Shown here: piece by piece, positions 1-8,593 of the stretch
Layout: every line of letters starts with the position of its first letter
Numbering within the stretch: position 1 is the stretch's first letter
NCBI GenBank assembly: GCA_016124585.1
Contig: WGNL01000001.1
Location: 62,001 to 126,000 of the forward strand
From: Bacteroidota bacterium
GTDB taxonomy: Bacteria; Bacteroidota; Bacteroidia; Chitinophagales; Saprospiraceae
Direction: 5' to 3'
DNA length: 64,000 nt
The notes under the pieces: generated by a model
What the model saw: the letters and a program-made list of their open reading frames with translations, nothing else
What the model was told of the DNA's origin: nothing
Databases searched by the model: none
Translations under genes and position numbers: made by a program

Positions 1-171
1 ATTATGGCTGCAATCCCTGACTTAGCTCCCCACAAAAATGAAGAAATTGTAGTGTATTGCCGCTCCGGAAACCGCTCCGGCATGGCAAAGCAACTATTGG
101 AAGCTTCTGGTTTTACCAATGTGAAAAACCTGCTGGGTGGAATGAATGCTTGGCAAAGTAGCTTAGGTTAA
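1..171 (+). CDS. Rhodanese-like domain protein, C-terminal end (5' cut by window)
   Basis: The frame is open from the first base and ends at TAA 169-171. The 56 visible residues contain the rhodanese active-site loop VVYCRSGNRSG, with the catalytic Cys at about residue 20, and the usual closing motif NLLGGMNAW. Rhodanese domains carry sulfur as a persulfide on that Cys. Only the C-terminal half is present, so it cannot be told whether this is a stand-alone domain or the tail of a larger protein. It is followed at once by a strong hairpin terminator. Confidence 0.85.
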   Translation: MMAAIPDLAPHKNEEIVVYCRSGNRSGMAKQLLEASGFTNVKNLLGGMNAWQSSLG

Positions 172-172
172 C

Positions 173-207
173 AAAAAAAAGGGTTGCTATTCAGCAACCC
201 TTTTTTA
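173..207. terminator. Bidirectional intrinsic terminator
   Basis: A perfect 8-bp stem GGGTTGCT / AGCAACCC (181-188 and 193-200) has a 4-base loop, eight A residues before it and six T residues after it. It can therefore end both the rhodanese gene on + and the SPOR gene on -, whose stop codon lies beside it. Confidence 0.9.
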
Positions 208-804
208 TCAGGATTTAATTTTCACATAACTTTTCACGCCATCACCGTTCAGTTTTTTGACGGTTCGCTCTGCATCCGCCATATTCCCAAAGCGGTCCAC
301 CAGCACTACTGCATATTTCCCACGGTCAAAAATTTCCACTTGAGCATGGTTGTACCCCAGCTTATTCAGCTTTTTCACTTGCGCATCGGCTAGTGCTTTT
401 TTTGTAAATGAACCAGCCAATACCATGTATTTTCCACTGGAAGCATTTGTTTTTTCGGAGCTATCTGATGCCGAGCTGCCAGAATGAGTTGTAGTGGAAG
501 TACTTGATGGCACTTTTTCTTCGTCATCTTCGGCAGGTGCGTTAGTAGCTGATTGTTCGGTAGTATTAGCGGGCTTGGTAGTGCTCGTTTTGTCGGTGGC
601 AGCTACACCATTGGAATCGACATTCTGGTCAATTTCGTAATCATACACGCTGTCATCCTCCGTTTCCACCGAGTCTGAGGCGATTTCAGTATTGTCTTTT
701 GGCTTTTCCGCGTTGAAAACATTGGTCATTTTATAAACCAAAAAAGCAATGGCAAGAATGCAAATGCCAACGATAGCGACGGTAACATAATCAAGTCTAG
801 ACAT
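208..804 (-). CDS. Membrane-anchored SPOR-domain protein
   Basis: This 198-residue protein has one N-terminal transmembrane helix (about residues 7-25), a long acidic and Ser/Thr/Ala-rich linker (about 30-120), and a C-terminal SPOR domain (about 122-198) starting at GKYMVLAGSF. SPOR domains bind denuded glycan strands of peptidoglycan, often at division sites, so the protein probably sits in the inner membrane and reaches into the periplasm. The low-complexity linker is typical of this architecture. It is transcribed alone, away from the helicase gene. The fold assignment is firm; a specific division role is inferred. Confidence 0.85.
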   Translation of the reverse strand: MSRLDYVTVAIVGICILAIAFLVYKMTNVFNAEKPKDNTEIASDSVETEDDSVYDYEIDQNVDSNGVAATDKTSTTKPANTTEQSATNAPAEDDEEKVPSSTSTTTHSGSSASDSSEKTNASSGKYMVLAGSFTKKALADAQVKKLNKLGYNHAQVEIFDRGKYAVVLVDRFGNMADAERTVKKLNGDGVKSYVKIKS

Positions 805-986
805 GGTATCAGATCTTAGGTTTTGATAATCAATAAGTTACGAAAAGCCGGAGCAGTTACTTTTTACTAAAAAAAGCACCAACTACCGAGGTAAAATTAG
901 TTTGAAATCTTGGAAACAGCAAACTCCCTGTACTGCTTACCTTCGCAGCTGCACTTTTTTCTTACAGAATCAATCATTAGCTTAAA

Positions 987-3900
987 ATGAACCTCAAAAT
1001 CATATCCGCAGGTGCTGGTTCGGGCAAAACTTACCGCTTGACCCAAGAATTGGTAGGACTTTTGGCGTCTGGAAAGGTACGGGCGAGTGGCATCATCGTC
1101 ACTACTTTCACCAACAAGGCAGCAGCGGAATTACATGAGCGGGTTAGAGTGCGGTTGCTTGAGGAAGGGCTCACGCAAGCAGCCAATGAGCTATCGAATG
1201 CCCTGATTGGCACAGTCCACGGGCTCGGGGTTAAACTTCTCAAACGCTTTGCTTACGAAGCTGGTGTCTCCCCAAAAGTGGAAATCATTGCTGATGAAGA
1301 CCAGCAAATGCTATTTAATCAATCGCTTTCAATGGTACTGACCAGTGAAAGGGTGGAGGAAATGGAGCGGCTGTCTGACCGTCTAGGGCTTACGAAATCT
1401 GATTTTGGCAAAACGGATTGGCGGAAATTATTGAAGGATTTGGCGGAAGTGGTTCGTGCCAATGACTTCTCAGAACATGTTCTGGAAAACAGCAAACAGC
1501 GCTCTTTTGAGTCCTTCGTACGTTTTCTTGATCCATTGATTGACCGGCCCACCGACACTTGGAATGAGCTTTTGGAGGAACAAATAGATGCAGCAATTTC
1601 AAGGCTTGAAAACAATGGCGATACTACCAAAGTCACCTCAGATGGAGTGAAATCCTTGCGTGAAATAAAGGCTGAGCTTCGTTTGCGAGGCGAATTGAAT
1701 TGGCATGTTTGGGCAAAAATTGCGAAGACAAAAGTAGGGGCAAAAAGCCGAGATGACCTATCTGAATTAGTAGAGTTTTCAAATACTCACCTTGGCCATG
1801 CTGCGCTTCATGATGATGTTAAGTCGTTCATTTTCAATGTGTTCGACCTTGCGGCTGCTGCGATGAGCGAGTTTGAACAGTTTAAAAAAAGCCGTGGCCT
1901 CATTGACTACAACGACATGGAAAGCTATGTAAAAAGCCTTCTTGATGACCCTACTGTCCAAGAGGTGTTGACCGAAGAACTTGATTTGCTATTGGTGGAT
2001 GAGTTTCAGGATACGAACCCACTCCAGCTTGAAATTTTCCTAAAATTATCCCGTTTTGCTCGGCATTCGATTTGGGTAGGCGACCCTAAACAAAGCATTT
2101 ATGGATTCCGGGGTGCTGACCCCACACTGATGCAAGCCATTATCGAAAGTCAAGGTGGGCTGCAACCGGAAAATATTTTGGCGCATTCATGGCGATCAAG
2201 GGAGGACATAGTTTTTGCAACGAATGCCATTTTCACCAAAGCATTTGCCGACCTCCCTACAGAACAAGTAGCATTAAACCCGAAACGCCTGAAGCTCGCA
2301 ACTACTGATTCTGCCAATAAACAAGACGAACCTGCCGCAATGGGTAATGCCCTAATGCACTGGCATTTCAACTACGATGGTGAAGGTAGAAAACCAGGGA
2401 AAGATTGGCTTCACAGCTGTATTGCCGAGACACTTCGGGTGAATTTAGAGCGGGGCATTACGGTGTTGCCGAAGGGTGAGAAAAACTACCGAAATGCCCT
2501 ACCGGGGGATGTGGCGATTCTTTGTCGCTCAAATAACGATTGCAAGGATGTTGCTGGTGCTTTGCACCGCGCAGGATTGAGGGCTGCCATTTCCAGAGCA
2601 GGCCTGATGTCAACTGCGGAGGCAAGACTGGTATTGGCCTGCCTAAAATTCATCCTAAACAAATACGATTCATTGTCAATTGCAGAAATTTTGCTACTCG
2701 CTGCCCGACTGGAGCTGCACGAAATTGTTGAGGATAGATTGAATTACTTGGAAGTTTTAACGGAAAATCGGCCTGAACACAAATGGGGTGAACAGTACGA
2801 ATTTGTACAAAAATTGAATGGATTGAGGCCTCAGGTCGCCGAACTTTCAGGTTCTGAAATCTTGAGTTTGTTGTTGGAAGAGTTAGACCTCCGTAGAATT
2901 ATCGTTGCTTGGGGCAATGTTGAACAGCGGCTTTCCAATGTGGAAATGCTTGTTCAGTTTTCGTTGAAATATGAGCAAGCATGTAATCGGCTTCATACAG
3001 CGGCTTCGCTGGGTGGTTTTTTGTTGTGGGTCAATGATTTGGCGCAAAATGAAACTGACCTACAGGGTTCAGGTGAAAACCCACTTTCGGTAAATGTTTT
3101 GACCTATCATCGGAGCAAGGGTTTGGAATACCCCATAGTGATTTGCCACAACTTGGAACAAACACTTCGGGAGGATGTTTGGGGGATTACACTTGTTCCA
3201 GAAACTGATCAAGTAGATTTCGAAAATTTGTTGGGTAATCGTTGGGTCCGGCTTTGGGTGAATCCATACGCTGATCAGTTTAGGAGTACCATCTTGGAAG
3301 AACGCATGGCTGATTCACCTGAAAAGTCACAAAAAAGAATAGCAGCTCAAGCGGAGGATAACCGATTGATGTACGTGGGCTTGACACGTGCTCGTGATTA
3401 TCTTGTATTTCCAACCCGAGAAAAGCAGCCAATTTGGCTCAATCGAGTTTGCAACAATGGGCAAGAAGAACAGCCCTCTCTTGACGCAAATTCTGATGAA
3501 AGCTATTGGGAATGGAATGGAAAAAATTTGCCAAAAACTACAGAAGTGACCTATTTCCCCAATGATTTTCAGCGCTCATTACTTGAAGAAATTGCTTACT
3601 CGCAATTATCAGAACGGCATGGGCGGGATAATTTTTCACCATTGGTTGCTAATGTGGTGGATGATGTAAATTTCAGTAGCAATATCATTATTGATGGTAC
3701 CAATAGTATTTTCAGCCCATTTCAGATTTCCGAGATTCCCGAAAGACAGCAGGTGGCGACGGCATTTCAACAGTTTTTATTGACTAGTTTTCAAAATAGG
3801 CCTGATACTGAATTCAAATCCTTAGCTGAGGGGATATGCAATCGATATGAAATACATGATTTGATAGATTCTTCCATTTTTATTGATAAATCAGCTTTGT

Positions 3901-4214
3901 TGAAAACTTGGATCAATGCTCAATTTTCGCCTTTGAAGACCTTGCCTAGCTATCCCGTTCAGACTTTTTTAAATGGTCGGTTATTTGAAAATAACATTGA
4001 TGTATTATTGGAAACAAAAGATGGCCCTGTGATGATGGTATTGAGCAAATTTGTAGGCGATAGTAAGAATAGGCAGAGGCATTTGAAGAATAACGGGCCA
4101 ATTTTAGATGCGACAAGACGGGTATTGCAAGAACATTTCAAAATACAACATGTAAAAGTTGTAGTTGTTTTTGTACTATTTGGAGAGGTTTATGATTTTA
4201 GTTTCCCAAAATAA
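987..4214 (+). CDS. UvrD/RecB-like (AddA-type) ATP-dependent helicase, probably nuclease-inactive
   Basis: The 1075-residue protein has a complete superfamily 1 helicase core: Walker A GAGSGKT (residues 9-15), Walker B/motif II LLLVDEFQDTN (about 334-344), motif III GDPKQSIYGFRGAD (about 365-378) and motif VI YVGLTRARDYLVF (about 796-808). Length and order fit the RecB/AddA subunit of double-strand-break resection enzymes. At the C-terminus, where AddA has a PD-(D/E)XK nuclease, there is IDVLLETKDGP followed by VMMVLSKF: the first Asp and a Lys are present but the second acidic residue is missing, so the nuclease looks degenerate. In Bacteroidota such helicases usually work with a separate AddB-like nuclease, which is not in this window. 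The start follows an A-rich leader. Confidence 0.85.
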   Translation: MNLKIISAGAGSGKTYRLTQELVGLLASGKVRASGIIVTTFTNKAAAELHERVRVRLLEEGLTQAANELSNALIGTVHGLGVKLLKRFAYEAGVSPKVEIIADEDQQMLFNQSLSMVLTSERVEEMERLSDRLGLTKSDFGKTDWRKLLKDLAEVVRANDFSEHVLENSKQRSFESFVRFLDPLIDRPTDTWNELLEEQIDAAISRLENNGDTTKVTSDGVKSLREIKAELRLRGELNWHVWAKIAKTKVGAKSRDDLSELVEFSNTHLGHAALHDDVKSFIFNVFDLAAAAMSEFEQFKKSRGLIDYNDMESYVKSLLDDPTVQEVLTEELDLLLVDEFQDTNPLQLEIFLKLSRFARHSIWVGDPKQSIYGFRGADPTLMQAIIESQGGLQPENILAHSWRSREDIVFATNAIFTKAFADLPTEQVALNPKRLKLATTDSANKQDEPAAMGNALMHWHFNYDGEGRKPGKDWLHSCIAETLRVNLERGITVLPKGEKNYRNALPGDVAILCRSNNDCKDVAGALHRAGLRAAISRAGLMSTAEARLVLACLKFILNKYDSLSIAEILLLAARLELHEIVEDRLNYLEVLTENRPEHKWGEQYEFVQKLNGLRPQVAELSGSEILSLLLEELDLRRIIVAWGNVEQRLSNVEMLVQFSLKYEQACNRLHTAASLGGFLLWVNDLAQNETDLQGSGENPLSVNVLTYHRSKGLEYPIVICHNLEQTLREDVWGITLVPETDQVDFENLLGNRWVRLWVNPYADQFRSTILEERMADSPEKSQKRIAAQAEDNRLMYVGLTRARDYLVFPTREKQPIWLNRVCNNGQEEQPSLDANSDESYWEWNGKNLPKTTEVTYFPNDFQRSLLEEIAYSQLSERHGRDNFSPLVANVVDDVNFSSNIIIDGTNSIFSPFQISEIPERQQVATAFQQFLLTSFQNRPDTEFKSLAEGICNRYEIHDLIDSSIFIDKSALLKTWINAQFSPLKTLPSYPVQTFLNGRLFENNIDVLLETKDGPVMMVLSKFVGDSKNRQRHLKNNGPILDATRRVLQEHFKIQHVKVVVVFVLFGEVYDFSFPK

Positions 4215-4250
4215 AAGAGGCGAAGTTTTTATACCCCGCCTCTTTTTTCT
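4215..4250. terminator. Convergent intrinsic terminator
   Basis: Stem AAGAGGCG (4215-4222) pairs with CGCCTCTT (4237-4244) and is followed by more T residues. An A run on the other side makes it work for the - strand too. It separates the helicase gene from the convergent exported-protein gene. Confidence 0.85.
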
Positions 4251-4284
4251 TTCGTGATTATGGCTTCGTTGTTTGAATTCTAAT

Positions 4285-4950
4285 TTAATTGCTTGGTAGT
4301 GCGATTTTCTCGGATGCAAATATCGCTTTGTACTCAGCACCTTTTGACTCTTCAGCCTCTGTAGTTTTTTGACTTGCAAAGATTGCTTCATTTGCTACAC
4401 CTTCAGTGCTGATATTCATACCATAATTATAAACCAGTGTTTCAGAGTGACCAAAATCAATGACACCAAGGTCATTACCAGGATTTGAGCCGTAGGTATT
4501 TGGCGCTGCAAAAGGGTCATTGTTATTGTCTATTAAACTAATTTCAGCGCTTGCGTCTTCTGGTATGAATGTGAAAAGAAGTGTTTCTCTGCCAGCAAAA
4601 TATTTTATGCGTGGCTCATCAGATACAAAACCAAAAGAAATATAAGCTTTGTTTGGTGCTTCCATAGGGCTGTCTACCCTTGCATTTTCAACCCATGAGC
4701 CACCAAAGTTTTCAAGTCCAAAGTAAGTGAAACTTGATGGAACGACGATTGTAACTTGACCAGAGCCAGTATTTGATTTTTTCGTAGGATTGATTGAATT
4801 TCCTGGGACCACATATACCCCCCATGTTGTTTTGTCTTCCATCAACTTCAATTTGAAGTTCAAATCTGCAATTGCGTTTTCCATTTGAGCAGCAAGTTGG
4901 AAGCAAAGAAGAATTGCAATACTGGTGATGAAGGTGCGAAAAGTGGTCAT
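4285..4950 (-). CDS. Exported protein with cohesin-like beta domain (uncharacterised)
   Basis: The start at 4950 gives a clean signal peptide (MTTFRTFITSIAILLCFQLAAQ); an upstream in-frame ATG at 4998 would put a hydrophilic stretch in front, so it was not chosen. The mature part (about 200 residues) is beta-rich. The segment from about residue 57 to 165 (GQVTIVVPSSF, YISFGFV, ETLLFTF, NPGNDL) resembles a cohesin/CBM-like jelly roll often found in Saprospiraceae secreted proteins. The tail is charged and Lys/Glu-rich, with no T9SS sorting domain seen. It is monocistronic, between two terminator or regulatory regions. Function is unknown; the fold is my reading of the motif pattern. Confidence 0.7.
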   Translation of the reverse strand: MTTFRTFITSIAILLCFQLAAQMENAIADLNFKLKLMEDKTTWGVYVVPGNSINPTKKSNTGSGQVTIVVPSSFTYFGLENFGGSWVENARVDSPMEAPNKAYISFGFVSDEPRIKYFAGRETLLFTFIPEDASAEISLIDNNNDPFAAPNTYGSNPGNDLGVIDFGHSETLVYNYGMNISTEGVANEAIFASQKTTEAEESKGAEYKAIFASEKIALPSN

Positions 4951-5297
4951 TGTTCTTTTATTTTTGCTTGATGTAACTTTTTCGTTTCGATGGTACAAAT
5001 ATGCCTATGTCATTAAGCAGTTTTAAGTCAATTTTTGTAAAACTGTGACATTGATTATTTAATATTATTATAATAAAACTACGCTTTAGGATTCAAAGTC
5101 CTTATATTTTTGGATAAAAATTAATAGAAGTAGTCAGATGATGTGACAAAGGCAGTATGAAGAAAAGAAGAGTTATTTTTTACGCTAAGTACTTTGCAAA
5201 TCTTCTAATAAATCGAAGAGATGACTATTTTAATTTGTAAAAAAAGCGAAAAATCTTTTTTTATCCATTTTTAAGTCAGCTTGACTAACAATATTCA

Positions 5298-5738
5298 ATG
5301 ATACAAAGAATTCAATCCATTTTTTTGCTGCTTGCGGCAGCTTCTGGTTTCGGGGTAATGGCATTACCATTTGCATCTACAAACGAAGCCGTTCAGTCAT
5401 CGTCTTTATTTTCAGACAAGGTTTATACAACCACTGACAATATCGGCTTACTCGTTCTTTTTGCTGTGGCTGGAGCATTATCTGTGGCGGCAATTTTTCT
5501 TTACAACAACAGGCAACTTCAGCTTAGAATTGGTAGGATTGCTTTAATAGCTGATATTTTAGGAATTGTACTTGCAGTGATTTTATTCTGGCAGGATCTA
5601 TCAAATATCAGTAGTAGTGCTGTGAATGATGGAGTGGGAGGATATTTGCCCTTTACTTTCTTAATTTTCTCAGTATTAGCTCTAAGAGCCATAAAAAAGG
5701 ATGAGGCTTTAGTGAGGTCGGCTGATAGGTTAAGATGA
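5298..5738 (+). CDS. DUF4293 family membrane protein
   Basis: The 146-residue protein begins with the family signature MIQRIQSIFLLLAA and shows four predicted membrane helices (about 5-22, 48-68, 78-97 and 112-130). DUF4293 proteins are small inner-membrane proteins nearly restricted to Bacteroidota, with no established function. The gene stands alone, preceded by about 300 bases of AT-rich DNA and followed by a hairpin shared with the converging ExbD operon. The start codon follows an A-rich stretch, normal for this phylum. Confidence 0.85.
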   Translation: MIQRIQSIFLLLAAASGFGVMALPFASTNEAVQSSSLFSDKVYTTTDNIGLLVLFAVAGALSVAAIFLYNNRQLQLRIGRIALIADILGIVLAVILFWQDLSNISSSAVNDGVGGYLPFTFLIFSVLALRAIKKDEALVRSADRLR

Positions 5739-5759
5739 CAAGTAAAAATCTTAAATAAA

Positions 5760-5797
5760 AAGAGGTCGTCAATTGCAAATAGCATTAACGACCTCTT
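5760..5797. terminator. Convergent hairpin between DUF4293 gene and ExbD operon
   Basis: A perfect 10-bp stem AAGAGGTCGT (5760-5769) / ACGACCTCTT (5788-5797) has an 18-base loop and an A run (5755-5760) that serves as a T run on the - strand. The T run on the + side is short, so it is probably stronger for the ExbD operon. Confidence 0.7.
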
Positions 5798-5817
5798 CAT
5801 CAGTCTGAACTTAAAAA

Positions 5818-6297
5818 TTATTCAGGTTTCTTATTAGCTCCACGCCTAGCAGCGTAGTTCACTTTAAGCTGTCCTATTTTACGAAGCTTTGTCTTAACGT
5901 CTTGCACAATTCCCATGGTGATATCTCCATCAACACGTAGAGAGGATGTAATCCTAGCCCGAAGTGCCGGTTGTACCGTTTGCTTATGATTTTCAACAAA
6001 CAGTGGAATATCATCCACTGTTTTGAAGGAATCATCTAGCTGAATACGTGGGGCAGTTCCATATATTGCTTGATACTGCTGCATTGGCCGACCAATGTAG
6101 ATATAATGAACCAAAGTTTTTTGTTCAAGTTTCTCCAATTCGGTAGCGTTTGGAACTGTCACCTTGACTTTAAGATCCGTCTCCCTCATTTTAGTAATTA
6201 CCATGAAGAAGAAAAGCAAAATGAAAACGATATCTGGAAGGGACGCCGTGGATATTGTAGGTGCGGTATCCCCACGTTTTTTTTGAAATTTACTCAT
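5818..6297 (-). CDS. exbD: ExbD/TolR-family biopolymer transport protein (second copy)
   Basis: The 159-residue protein has one N-terminal helix with the ExbD signature LPDIVFILLFFFMV, in which the Asp is the proton-coupling residue, followed by a periplasmic domain. ExbD works with ExbB to turn proton motive force into movement of TonB, which powers outer-membrane receptors. It is the last gene of the operon reading 8221 to 5818 on the - strand. Compared with the upstream ExbD its periplasmic part is distinct, so the two probably form a heteromer or act on different partners; this is inference. The start at 6297 follows an A/T-rich leader. Confidence 0.88.
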   Translation of the reverse strand: MSKFQKKRGDTAPTISTASLPDIVFILLFFFMVITKMRETDLKVKVTVPNATELEKLEQKTLVHYIYIGRPMQQYQAIYGTAPRIQLDDSFKTVDDIPLFVENHKQTVQPALRARITSSLRVDGDITMGIVQDVKTKLRKIGQLKVNYAARRGANKKPE

Positions 6298-6341
6298 AAC
6301 GTTAAAGTTTAAAAGGCTTAGAAGTTGATGTTTACAACAAT

Positions 6342-6896
6342 CTATTTAGACTCTTCGCCATAAGATGTGGCTTCGGCTTCTGAAAGTACAAAAGGAATTT
6401 TAGCCTTAATCTTGTCTTTCTTAGCCTTTGGCAAATCATCGGAATAATGCTCACCAAATTGAGTCATGCTTTCCTCTTCCCAAAGTTCGTTATAAGCTGC
6501 CTTCAACTCATTGTAAACTTCAATGTAAACACCATATTTAGTGCCTCGGTCATTTTTCAAGGAAATGATTGCGGCATTTGGAAACTCAGCAAGGTCTGCC
6601 TTTTTGGAAGGATTCATGATGAATTCCTTTGCACGTTCCCGCAATTCTTCAACCTTGGCAGGTTCACCCCTAACCAATAATTGGTTTTGGGCATTTACCA
6701 AAACTGAAAAAACATTTCGCTGATTAATCTGAATATTTTCAGGTGGTTCTTCCGACCATTCTGGTAAGCGGACGGTGATTCCACGCTCCACATCAATGGT
6801 AGTTGTAACCAGAAAGAATACCAGCAATAGGAAGGCAATGTCAGCCATCGAACTGGCATTAATTTCTGCAGCTGGTCTGCTTTTTTTATTAGCCAT
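6342..6896 (-). CDS. exbD: ExbD/TolR-family biopolymer transport protein (first copy)
   Basis: This 184-residue protein has a cytoplasmic N-terminus, one helix with the signature MADIAFLLLVFFLVTTT (Asp kept), and a long periplasmic domain. It lies 5 bases after the small membrane-protein gene and 44 bases before the second ExbD gene, so it is surely co-transcribed with ExbB. Two consecutive exbD genes are common in Bacteroidota TonB clusters. The C-terminal tail is rich in Lys and Glu. The role in TonB energisation follows from the family and the operon. Confidence 0.9.
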   Translation of the reverse strand: MANKKSRPAAEINASSMADIAFLLLVFFLVTTTIDVERGITVRLPEWSEEPPENIQINQRNVFSVLVNAQNQLLVRGEPAKVEELRERAKEFIMNPSKKADLAEFPNAAIISLKNDRGTKYGVYIEVYNELKAAYNELWEEESMTQFGEHYSDDLPKAKKDKIKAKIPFVLSEAEATSYGEESK

Positions 6897-6901
6897 GATG
6901 G

Positions 6902-7393
6902 TTATTGATTTTTAAAGTAGCCCCAGATTTCCATCAAAATAACAATAACAACTAACCCAACCAGCATCAAAAGTGAAAGCTGAATGCCACCGCTGATGAC
7001 TTTGAAGGTAGAATCAGTAACTTTGAAATTTTCGACAGTTGTAGCTAATGACCCAGTAATATCGGTACTGGTGACTGCGAAAAATATCGCAAACAAAACT
7101 GCTATAATCCCAAAAGCAATCAAGCCTTTTTTTGCAGCTTTTGGATTTGTGGCAATCTGAAGTAAGCTTAATATCAAAGTAACCACAATGGCAAGGATTA
7201 GCAGTCCTATCGCAACATAAATCCCAGTTTTGAAAATAGCGCCTTCAGGTGAGAAGGCTTGTCTTTCAGTTGGAATTTCAGAAAAAGCGGACAATCCTGA
7301 CATGATTGGAATTACCGATATGGCAAACAATACCACGACGGCCAAGAATGCCACGGCAACACCTTTTCTGGATAGAAAATTATATGCAGACAT
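6902..7393 (-). CDS. Small membrane protein of the ExbB-ExbD operon
   Basis: A 163-residue protein with about four hydrophobic segments (near residues 12-32, 52-76, 88-108 and 134-158). It has no motif I can assign. It sits between exbB and exbD with 12- and 5-base gaps, a position where Bacteroidota clusters often carry such a hypothetical membrane gene. An accessory role in the ExbB/ExbD motor is a guess from location only. Confidence 0.75.
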   Translation of the reverse strand: MSAYNFLSRKGVAVAFLAVVVLFAISVIPIMSGLSAFSEIPTERQAFSPEGAIFKTGIYVAIGLLILAIVVTLILSLLQIATNPKAAKKGLIAFGIIAVLFAIFFAVTSTDITGSLATTVENFKVTDSTFKVISGGIQLSLLMLVGLVVIVILMEIWGYFKNQ

Positions 7394-7405
7394 ATTTAAT
7401 TTTTT

Positions 7406-8221
7406 TTATCTTTTGAAAATGTTGTTGGCAAACAGCAAGTCAACCAAAGTAACAGAAGATTCTTCCATTTTGCTTGTGATTCCGTCAATTTTAGACACGG
7501 AATAGTTGTAGAAAATCTGCATGATAATGGCCACGATAAGACCAAATACAGTCGTCAACAAGGCTACTTTGATACCACCTGCCACAATGGTTGGAGAGAT
7601 ATCACCTACCTGCTCGATGCGGTCGAAGGCTTCAACCATCCCGATTACTGTACCCAAGAACCCAAGCATTGGTGCAAGGGCAATCACAAGAGAAATCCAA
7701 ATAAGGCCTTTTTCAAGTAGACCCATTTGAACACTACCATAAGATACAATAGCTTTTTCAACAGCATCTGGACCATAAGCGACGTTGCGCAAGCCTTCGT
7801 AAAGTACGCTGGCAGCCGGACCTTGCGTAGAACGGCAAACTTCCATGGCACCCTTTACGTCACCGTTTTTCAAGTTGTTATCAACTTTGGTTAGAAGTTT
7901 CTCTGTATTAACAGAAGCTAGGTTTAAGGTAATTACCCGCTCAATGCAAAGTCCCAAGCCCAGAATCAAACAAAAAAGGATAGGAAGCATAAAGCCCCAA
8001 CCACCTTGAATGAACTTTTCTTTAAGCATTTGAACACCAGAGGCAGCTTCTACCGGTGCAGCTGGAGCAGCTTCTTCTTCGGCAGGCGTAGTAATGGTTT
8101 GCTGAGCTGCTGTGTCAGTGGCTTGAGCACTGGTATCGGCGGCAGGGTCTTGGGCGCTAACAAAGTTAGTAGTGAAAGTCACCAGGCCAAAGACAAGCAA
8201 AAGAGCTAATAATTTGCGCAT
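7406..8221 (-). CDS. exbB: MotA/TolQ/ExbB-family proton channel protein
   Basis: The 271-residue protein starts with a signal-peptide-like segment (about 1-23), then an Ala/Thr/Glu-rich linker, then the family core: helix 1 at about 74-98 (WGFMLPILFCLILGLGLCIE), helix 2 at about 173-195 ending in APMLGFLGTVIGMVEAF, and helix 3 at about 215-238. The GTVxGM segment is the conserved ExbB/TolQ motif. It is the first gene of the four-gene operon and probably carries the promoter. The extra N-terminal signal and linker are common in Bacteroidota ExbB proteins. Confidence 0.9.
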   Translation of the reverse strand: MRKLLALLLVFGLVTFTTNFVSAQDPAADTSAQATDTAAQQTITTPAEEEAAPAAPVEAASGVQMLKEKFIQGGWGFMLPILFCLILGLGLCIERVITLNLASVNTEKLLTKVDNNLKNGDVKGAMEVCRSTQGPAASVLYEGLRNVAYGPDAVEKAIVSYGSVQMGLLEKGLIWISLVIALAPMLGFLGTVIGMVEAFDRIEQVGDISPTIVAGGIKVALLTTVFGLIVAIIMQIFYNYSVSKIDGITSKMEESSVTLVDLLFANNIFKR

Positions 8222-8338
8222 AGTCGTAAGATTTTACGTTTAAAATTAGTTAATCGTTACTTGAAGTTTATTGATGGGAAAATTCCCAAATTTTGATTTT
8301 AACCCTGTTGTTTTTTTCCCTCCAGAATCTAAAACCAG

Positions 8339-8426
8339 CGGAGAGAGAGGGATTCGAACCCTCGATACCCTTTTGGAGTATACACACTTTCCAGGCGTGC
8401 GCCTTCGACCACTCGGCCATCTCTCC
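8339..8426 (-). tRNA. tRNA-Ser (GGA)
   Basis: Read on the - strand, the acceptor arms GGAGAGA and TCTCTCC pair fully, with a G discriminator at 8339 as expected for serine. The T arm GAGGG-TTCGAAT-CCCTC is perfect (8347-8363). The anticodon loop CTGGAAA gives anticodon GGA, and a long variable arm (class II tRNA) is present. CCA is not encoded. It sits alone between the ExbB operon and the TatD gene. Confidence 0.96.
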
Positions 8427-8593
8427 GTGTGCTATTGTCTAGTAGAAATACCTACTATTTTAAGACGCCGCAAAAATTGTAAAAAGAAATAACAATTCAA
8501 AAATTTTTAAAAGCGGACATTTCTTCAAATAAAAATTTGGGACTGGATAGGGCTAAGCAAGTTTTGCTTAATAATACAAAAGATGGGGCAAGT

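Noticed and set aside
5818..8221. GldL/GldM-type gliding motor instead of ExbB/ExbD
   Set aside because: Both ExbD proteins are short with one helix and the ExbB protein has the TolQ/ExbB motif; lengths and order do not fit GldL/GldM.
8271..8492. 73-codon frame on the + strand
   Set aside because: It covers the tRNA-Ser gene, which explains its open reading.
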